Of a DNA stretch of 12,047 bases, positions 8,231 to 12,047 are shown piece after piece. This DNA comes from DATMFV01 sp964651005 (GTDB taxonomy: Bacteria > Verrucomicrobiota > Verrucomicrobiia > Chthoniobacterales > Chthoniobacteraceae): contig CAZYVL010000076.1 of NCBI GenBank assembly GCA_964651005.1, forward strand, positions 1 to 12,047. The letters run 5' to 3'. Positions within the stretch are counted from its first letter, which is position 1, and the number at the start of each line of letters is the position of its first letter. Both the position numbers and the translations under genes were made by a program. The notes under the pieces were generated by a model that was not told the DNA's origin, did no database searches, and saw only the letters and a program-made list of their open reading frames with translations.

Positions 8231-9049
8231 ATGAACCTGACGTTGCTGGTCCTTGTCGCACTCCCGGCGCTCGCCGTGGTCGCCGCCGTCCGCCCTCCCA
8301 AACCGGCCCCCGGGGAACTCCTCGTCCGGCTGCTGTGGGAAGAGGACGCCGTGGCCGGGCCGCTCCCGGTTGAGAAGATTTCCAGAACGGAGGAAGAGTG
8401 GCGGCAGCGGTTGACGCCGGAGCAGTTCGAGATCACCCGGGGGCACGGGACCGAGGCAGCCTTCTGCGGCGTCTTCGAGGACAACCACAAGGATGGCGTC
8501 TACACTTGCGCCGGATGCGGCCTGCCGCTTTTCCGCTCCGACGCGAAGTTTGACTCCGGGACCGGCTGGCCAAGCTTCTTCCAGCCGTTTGCCGCCGAGA
8601 ATATCGGGCGGACGGAGGACCGCCGCTACGGGATGGTCCGCACGGAGATCCATTGCGCCCGCTGCGGCGCGCATCTGGGGCACGTTTTCGACGACGGCCC
8701 GCGCCCCACCGGGCTGCGCTACTGCATGAACTCCGCCGCGCTCGGCTTTTTCGAAAAGGGCGACCGCTCCCCGGCAAAGGCGTATTTCGCCCCCGCCGAG
8801 GCTGCCGGCTTTCTGCACGGGGCCAAAGGCGTCTCCGAGGTGCGCCCCGGCCGGATCGGGAAAACCGCCGTGCTGGAGGCCGTCATCACCCCGGCGCAGT
8901 TCAGCGCCGTAGCCCGGCGCGCCTGGAAGGAGGGCGTCGAGACGATTTACGTCACCACCCCCGTGCAGGAAGGCGATGCGCGCTGCGAGATCGCCGGGCA
9001 GGCGAAGAAAAACCTCCGGGTCGAACTGGCGGGGCCATTTGTCCCCTGA
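8231..9049 (+). CDS. msrB: Peptide-methionine (R)-S-oxide reductase, anchored, C-terminally extended
   Basis: This enzyme repairs oxidised protein methionine by reducing the R-sulfoxide. The MsrB domain spans about 56-180: FEITRGHGTE; zinc cysteines C93/C96 (CAGC) and C142/C145 (CARC); FDSGTGWPSFF; HLGHVFDDGP; and the catalytic C165 in RYCMNS. The resolving Cys found in SGCGWPSF enzymes is Thr111 here, so C79 (AAFCGVF) or another thiol may recycle C165. Residues 1-20 (NLTLLVLVALPALAVVAAV) form a hydrophobic segment without a clear cut site, probably a membrane anchor facing the periplasm. Residues about 184-272 are an extension not normal for MsrB (family core about 130-150 aa), containing VLEAVITPAQF, VETIYVTTPVQ and C252. 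It is transcribed away from the pilin-like operon, and mqnE follows after 61 nt. Confidence 0.9.
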   Translation: MNLTLLVLVALPALAVVAAVRPPKPAPGELLVRLLWEEDAVAGPLPVEKISRTEEEWRQRLTPEQFEITRGHGTEAAFCGVFEDNHKDGVYTCAGCGLPLFRSDAKFDSGTGWPSFFQPFAAENIGRTEDRRYGMVRTEIHCARCGAHLGHVFDDGPRPTGLRYCMNSAALGFFEKGDRSPAKAYFAPAEAAGFLHGAKGVSEVRPGRIGKTAVLEAVITPAQFSAVARRAWKEGVETIYVTTPVQEGDARCEIAGQAKKNLRVELAGPFVP

Positions 9050-9069
9050 GCTTCCTGCATAAAACAAGG

Positions 9070-9099
9070 GTGACTCCCGCGCGGGGCTGTGCATAGAAT
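9070..9099 (+). promoter_or_regulatory. Putative mqnE-mqnA promoter
   Basis: A -35-like GTGACT (9070-9075, four of six matches) and a -10-like TAGAAT (9094-9099, five of six) are separated by 18 nt. The predicted start near 9106 leaves about 5 nt before the ATG at 9111, so the message would be essentially leaderless. The spacer contains a perfect 10-bp palindrome CCCGCGCGGG (9076-9085), a possible repressor site. Confidence 0.45.
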
Positions 9100-9110
9100 T
9101 AGCGCGTCTC

Positions 9111-10226
9111 ATGAAACGCGCGCTGATTCCCGAGCCTCTGCTGCCCATTTACGACAAGGTTGCGGCGGGGGAACGCATCTCCGACGCCGACGCCCTGGTG
9201 CTCTACGCCCGCCCGGAGATCAACGCCATCGGCGCCATCGCCAACCTCGTGCGCGAGCGCAAGAACGGCAACGTCGCCACGTACATTCTCAACCGCTACA
9301 TCAACTACTCCAACGTCTGCATCCTCTCGTGCCAGTTCTGCGCCTTCAGCGCGAAAAAGCGCGACCCGCACGCCTTCGAGTCGGCGATCCCGGAGATCGT
9401 CGAAGCCGTGCGCGGAGAGCTGGCGAAGGGGATCACGGAGATCCACATGGTCGGCGGGCTGCACCCGACGCTCAAGGCGGAGTGGTACCTGGAGCTGCTC
9501 CGCTCGCTGCGCGCGCTCGACCCGGACCTCCACCTCAAATGCTTCACCGCCATTGAAGTCCGCCACCTTGCCGAACGGGTTTTCAAGCGGCCCATCCCCG
9601 ACACCCTCGCGATGCTGCGCGAGGCGGGGCTTGGCTCGCTGACGGGGGGCGGCGCGGAGATTTTCGACGACGCCGTGCGCGATCAGATCTGCCGGGGCAA
9701 GGAAAACGCCGACGAATGGCTGGAGGTACACCGCATCTGGCACCGCATGGGTGGACGCTCCACCTGCACCATGCTCTACGGCCATATCGAAACGGCGGCG
9801 CACCGCGTCGATCACCTCCGGCGGCTCCGCGCGTTGCAGGACGAGACGGCTGGTTTCACCGGGTTCGTCCCGTTCGCCTTCTCCCCGGAAACCACCGCCC
9901 TCTCGCACATCAAACCGGCGTGCGGCTTCGAGGAACTGCGCAACCTGGCGGTGTCGCGGATCTATCTCGATAACTTCGATCACATCACGGCGTACTGGAT
10001 CAGCCTCGGCCTGCCGCTCGCGCAGGTGGCGCTCAACTACGGCGTGGACGACCTGCACGGGACGATCATGGAGGAGAAAATCTTCCACATGGCCGGAGCC
10101 AGGACGCCGCAGGAACAGACCGTCGCCGCGCTGGAGCGGGTGATCCGCGAGGCCGGGCGCGAGCCAGTACAGCGCGGCACCTTTTACGAACGGATCGGCG
10201 CAGACCGGGAGATGCAACCCGCATGA
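9111..10226 (+). CDS. mqnE: Aminofutalosine synthase (radical SAM)
   Basis: This radical SAM enzyme of the futalosine menaquinone pathway joins the adenosyl group of SAM to 3-enolpyruvyl-benzoate, giving aminofutalosine. The 4Fe-4S cluster motif is C70-x3-C74-x2-C77 (VCILSCQFCAF), preceded by NRYINYSN. Other family features are EIHMVGGLHP, GLGSLTGGGAEIF, MLYGHIE, FSPETTALSHI and the C-terminal block ALNYGVDDLHGTIMEEKIFH. These favour MqnE over the paralogue MqnC, and the adjacency to mqnA supports this. The 371-aa length is normal. The ATG at 9111 has no Shine-Dalgarno sequence; a -10-like box lies only 11 nt upstream. The stop overlaps the mqnA start as ATGA, so the two pathway enzymes are coupled. 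The protein is cytosolic. Confidence 0.93.
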   Translation: MKRALIPEPLLPIYDKVAAGERISDADALVLYARPEINAIGAIANLVRERKNGNVATYILNRYINYSNVCILSCQFCAFSAKKRDPHAFESAIPEIVEAVRGELAKGITEIHMVGGLHPTLKAEWYLELLRSLRALDPDLHLKCFTAIEVRHLAERVFKRPIPDTLAMLREAGLGSLTGGGAEIFDDAVRDQICRGKENADEWLEVHRIWHRMGGRSTCTMLYGHIETAAHRVDHLRRLRALQDETAGFTGFVPFAFSPETTALSHIKPACGFEELRNLAVSRIYLDNFDHITAYWISLGLPLAQVALNYGVDDLHGTIMEEKIFHMAGARTPQEQTVAALERVIREAGREPVQRGTFYERIGADREMQPA

Positions 10227-11128
10227 AGCCCGAGCAAGGCGCAACAGCAGGTGGGGGCGATGCGATCCCCGGAGCGGGAGAGGCCGCCGACGAAGCCCTC
10301 GCCGCGCTACGCGGGTTGCGCATCGGCTGTGTCCGCTACCTCAACGCCCGCCCGCTCATCGAGCCTCTGGTGCGGGCCGGGGGAACCGTCCGCCTGGAGC
10401 ATCCCTCACGCCTCGCGGCCTTGGTGGAGCAGGGGGAGCTTGACGCCGCTCTCGTGCCGGTCTTCGAGTCGTTGCGCTCACCGGGGCATTTGATTGTGGA
10501 TGGCGTCTCCATCTCCTCGCTCGGGCCGGTCTGGAGCGTCTTCGTCGCCTACCAGGGGGCGCTTTCCAATGTCCGCGAGGTGGTCCTCGATCCCGCCTCC
10601 CTCACCTCGGCAAACCTCTGCAAAGTCTTGTTTGCCCAGTGGGGAGCCGCCGTCCCGCGCTACCTCGCCGGGTCATCCGCCCCGGAAGCGATAGGAGAAA
10701 AAGAGGCAAAAGGAGCAAAAGAGGTGGATGAGATAAACGGACGCGCACGCCTGCTTATCGGCAACCAGGCCATCGCATTCCGCGCACAGCATGGAAGCGC
10801 CTTTGAATATCTCGATTTCGGCGAGGAATGGCTGCGGCGCACCAGCCTCCCGTTCGTCTTCGCCGTCTGGCAGCTCAGGCCGGAGGTGCGCGAACCATCA
10901 CGCGTCGCCGCCGCGTTTCGCGAACTGGCGCGACAAGGCGGGGCGCTCATCCCGGAGATCGCCGCATGCGATCCCAACCCCGAGTTTGCCCAGCGCTACC
11001 TGACGCAACACATCCGCTTCGGCATGGGCGCAGAGGAGAAAAAGGCCATCGCCCTTTTCCGGGAACTGCTCATCCGCCACAACCAGCTTCCGCCCGCGCT
11101 TGCGGGGGAGCGGTTCCGGTTCGTTTAA
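10223..11128 (+). CDS. mqnA: Chorismate dehydratase
   Basis: MqnA performs the first committed step of the futalosine route, dehydrating chorismate to 3-enolpyruvyl-benzoate, the acceptor used by the MqnE encoded just upstream. Recognisable blocks: RIGCVRYLNARPLIEPL (33-49), GELDAALVPVFES (71-83), DPASLTSANL (123-132), RARLLIGNQA (174-183) and YLDFGEEWLRRTSLPFVFAVW (196-216). The 301-aa protein is slightly long for two reasons: an Ala/Gly/Glu-rich N-terminus of about 30 residues before the core, and a Lys/Glu/Ala-rich insert at about 156-172. The ATG overlaps the mqnE stop by 4 nt. A start nearer the core cannot be excluded, but the overlap favours this one. The other pathway enzymes (MqnB/MTAN, MqnC, MqnD) are not in the window. 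Confidence 0.92.
   Translation: MKPEQGATAGGGDAIPGAGEAADEALAALRGLRIGCVRYLNARPLIEPLVRAGGTVRLEHPSRLAALVEQGELDAALVPVFESLRSPGHLIVDGVSISSLGPVWSVFVAYQGALSNVREVVLDPASLTSANLCKVLFAQWGAAVPRYLAGSSAPEAIGEKEAKGAKEVDEINGRARLLIGNQAIAFRAQHGSAFEYLDFGEEWLRRTSLPFVFAVWQLRPEVREPSRVAAAFRELARQGGALIPEIAACDPNPEFAQRYLTQHIRFGMGAEEKKAIALFRELLIRHNQLPPALAGERFRFV
10700..10726 (+). repeat. Imperfect 9-nt triplicate inside mqnA
   Basis: Three in-frame 9-nt units AAAGAGGCA, AAAGGAGCA and AAAGAGGTG encode KEA, KGA and KEV (residues 160-168). The tract is A/G-rich and contrasts with the GC-rich coding sequence on both sides. It probably forms an exposed, charged loop before the strand leading to LLIGNQA. Confidence 0.7.
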
Positions 11129-11158
11129 TCTGCAAGTTGCTGAAAAATTATAAGATTT

Positions 11159-11524
11159 ATGGAACCTGCCGCCATTGTTGTCGGATTTGTGATCCTTGCG
11201 GTGGTCATTCGCATGATCGCCGGTTCATTCGACGGCGAACGGGTCGAACGCTATATCCGCAGCATGGGCTGCGAACTCATCGACAAAAGCTGGGATCCGT
11301 TCGGCCCCGGCTGGTTTGGAGAGAAAGATTCCAGGATCTACGAGGTTGTTTACCGTGACCGCGCTGGCAGAGTCCACCGAGCGCACGTGAAGACCTCCAT
11401 GCTGAGCGGCGTTTATCTTACCAACGACCGCATTATCCAAGACGCCCCCAAAATGACAATCGAGGGCGAAAAGGCCGCTCTGAGAAAACGCCTTGCGGAG
11501 CTTGAGAAATCAGAACGCGCTTAA
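11159..11524 (+). CDS. Membrane-anchored hypothetical protein
   Basis: No family is recognised. The 121-aa protein has one N-terminal transmembrane helix (about 4-20, AAIVVGFVILAVVIRMI) without a signal cleavage site. A soluble domain follows (RYIRSMGCELIDKSWDPFG, then RIYEVVYRDRAGRVHRAHVKTS), and a charged helical end (EGEKAALRKRLAELEKSERA). The single Cys is in SMGCEL. The soluble part has the look of a small alpha/beta domain, which is inference. The ATG has no Shine-Dalgarno sequence; TATAAG at 11149-11154 lies 4 nt upstream, so the gene may have its own leaderless promoter or be read through from mqnA 30 nt before. Its DNA is visibly less GC-rich than dnaX through mqnA. It converges on the gene at 11586. 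Confidence 0.7.
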   Translation: MEPAAIVVGFVILAVVIRMIAGSFDGERVERYIRSMGCELIDKSWDPFGPGWFGEKDSRIYEVVYRDRAGRVHRAHVKTSMLSGVYLTNDRIIQDAPKMTIEGEKAALRKRLAELEKSERA

Positions 11525-11589
11525 CAAGCGGATGCGGAGAGCCGAGAATGCGCAGTCGAGGCGAAGAACATGCCAAAGCGGTTTATTAA
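11521..11589. repeat. Imperfect inverted repeat spanning convergent stops
   Basis: TTAACAAGCGG at 11521-11531 is matched on the opposite strand by TTAATAAACCG (11589-11579), with 8 of 11 positions identical. Each arm contains the stop codon of one of the two convergent genes. The outer edges resemble integron attC simple sites: GCTTAAC at 11519-11525 fits RYYYAAC, and ATTAAAT at 11584-11590 fits six of seven positions of GTTRRRY. Inner complementarity is weak, so this may be a degenerate attC or chance. No U-rich terminator is seen. Confidence 0.3.
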
Positions 11590-12047
11590 ATGCCGCGGCT
11601 GAATTGCTTTACCGTCTTCAGAATCTCAATGCAGCGTTCACCGGAATACTTCGCGTGGCCGACTACCCTGCCAGAGTCGTCGATGGTAAACAGGCTGCTG
11701 GCGTAGTCATCCCGGTTCAGTCCAATGATAATCTCTGAAACCGTGCTCTCTCCCCCGAATGTTGCAATCTTGCGCGGCGTTTCCAAAACAATCACAAGGA
11801 ACCTCCCCGCGACGGTATCCCGGTAGCGTTTCTGAACCTCGTGCAGAGTAAAGAAGTGATACTTGTCACCCGGACCTGAATGGAAGTTCGAAGTGGCCAC
11901 CAGCTTCAGGGCCTGTTCAATCAGGGGTTCGTCAGCCGATGCGCTTAATTCGAGACGTTTGCCTTGTGATCGCAACTCGACAGCCGTTACAGCTTCGGCG
12001 GAGTGTGCCAAGTAAATCGACCCGTTCAGGAGAAGTGCGAAAAGAAT
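11586..12047 (-). CDS. Exported hypothetical protein, 5' end outside window
   Basis: No family is recognised. The frame is open to the window edge: upstream of the TTG at 12011 the codons read ILFALLLNGSIY and continue into LAHSAEAV, a hydrophobic core followed by a typical signal-peptidase region (AHS or SAEA). The true start is therefore just outside, and the TTG is not a start. At least 153 residues are present. The mature part is mixed alpha/beta (VELRSQGKRLELSAS, KYHFFTLHEVQKRYRD, GRFLVIVLETPRKIATFGG, SLFTIDDSGRVVGHAKYSG) and has one Cys near the C-terminus (GERCIEIL), ending KQFSRGI. The signal peptide implies export to the periplasm or surface. Base composition is less GC-rich than the central genes. 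Convergent with the gene ending at 11524. Confidence 0.7.
   Translation of the reverse strand: MLFALLLNGSIYLAHSAEAVTAVELRSQGKRLELSASADEPLIEQALKLVATSNFHSGPGDKYHFFTLHEVQKRYRDTVAGRFLVIVLETPRKIATFGGESTVSEIIIGLNRDDYASSLFTIDDSGRVVGHAKYSGERCIEILKTVKQFSRGI

Noticed and set aside
8099..9148. 349-aa minus-strand frame opposite msrB
   Set aside because: It lies opposite an unmistakable MsrB with all zinc and catalytic cysteines, so it is a codon-bias shadow.
11093..11106. Hairpin CCCGC-GCTT-GCGGG as a terminator for mqnA
   Set aside because: It lies inside the mqnA coding sequence and is not followed by a T-run.

Overview
The window is a GC-rich bacterial chromosome segment with twelve recognisable protein genes. 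No RNA gene, transposase or CRISPR array was seen. The gene content suggests a Gram-negative bacterium that makes menaquinone by the futalosine route (mqnE-mqnA). Long pilin-like proteins, a GGANNFPRFLENW-type pilus-associated C-terminus and mostly absent Shine-Dalgarno sequences make Verrucomicrobiota my best guess. That is inference from remembered family features, not something the sequence proves.

Layout. (1) 3-3492, plus strand: dnaX (clamp-loader tau/gamma) and ybaB (nucleoid protein) lie 3 nt apart. They are followed, after a 145-nt gap, by a class I/II aminotransferase in the place where recR is often found. (2) 3570-3917, plus strand: a small exported protein with the only strong ribosome-binding site in the window. 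(3) 7987 down to 3945, minus strand: a four-gene unit. Two genes encode prepilin-like proteins with classical G|FTLxE processing sites. The third encodes a 611-residue PilX/GspK-like protein lacking Glu+5, and the last an exported protein of unknown function. The first three are joined by ATGA stop/start overlaps, so they are probably translated in fixed ratio and assemble together, perhaps as a pilus or secretion-pseudopilus tip complex. (4) 7988-8230: a divergent intergenic region with a G-quadruplex motif, a perfect 12-bp palindrome and a -10-like box. (5) 8231-9049, plus strand: a membrane-anchored MsrB with an unexplained C-terminal extension. (6) 9111-11128, plus strand: mqnE and mqnA, overlapping by ATGA, encode two enzymes of the futalosine pathway. 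(7) 11159-12047: two convergent hypothetical genes in visibly less GC-rich DNA. Their stop codons lie in an imperfect inverted repeat, and the last gene runs off the window edge.

The most interesting items are the coupled pilin-like operon, the MsrB C-terminal extension, the repeat-encoded Lys-rich insert in MqnA, and the inverted repeat between the two terminal genes. I did not find a clear new defence or mobile system.
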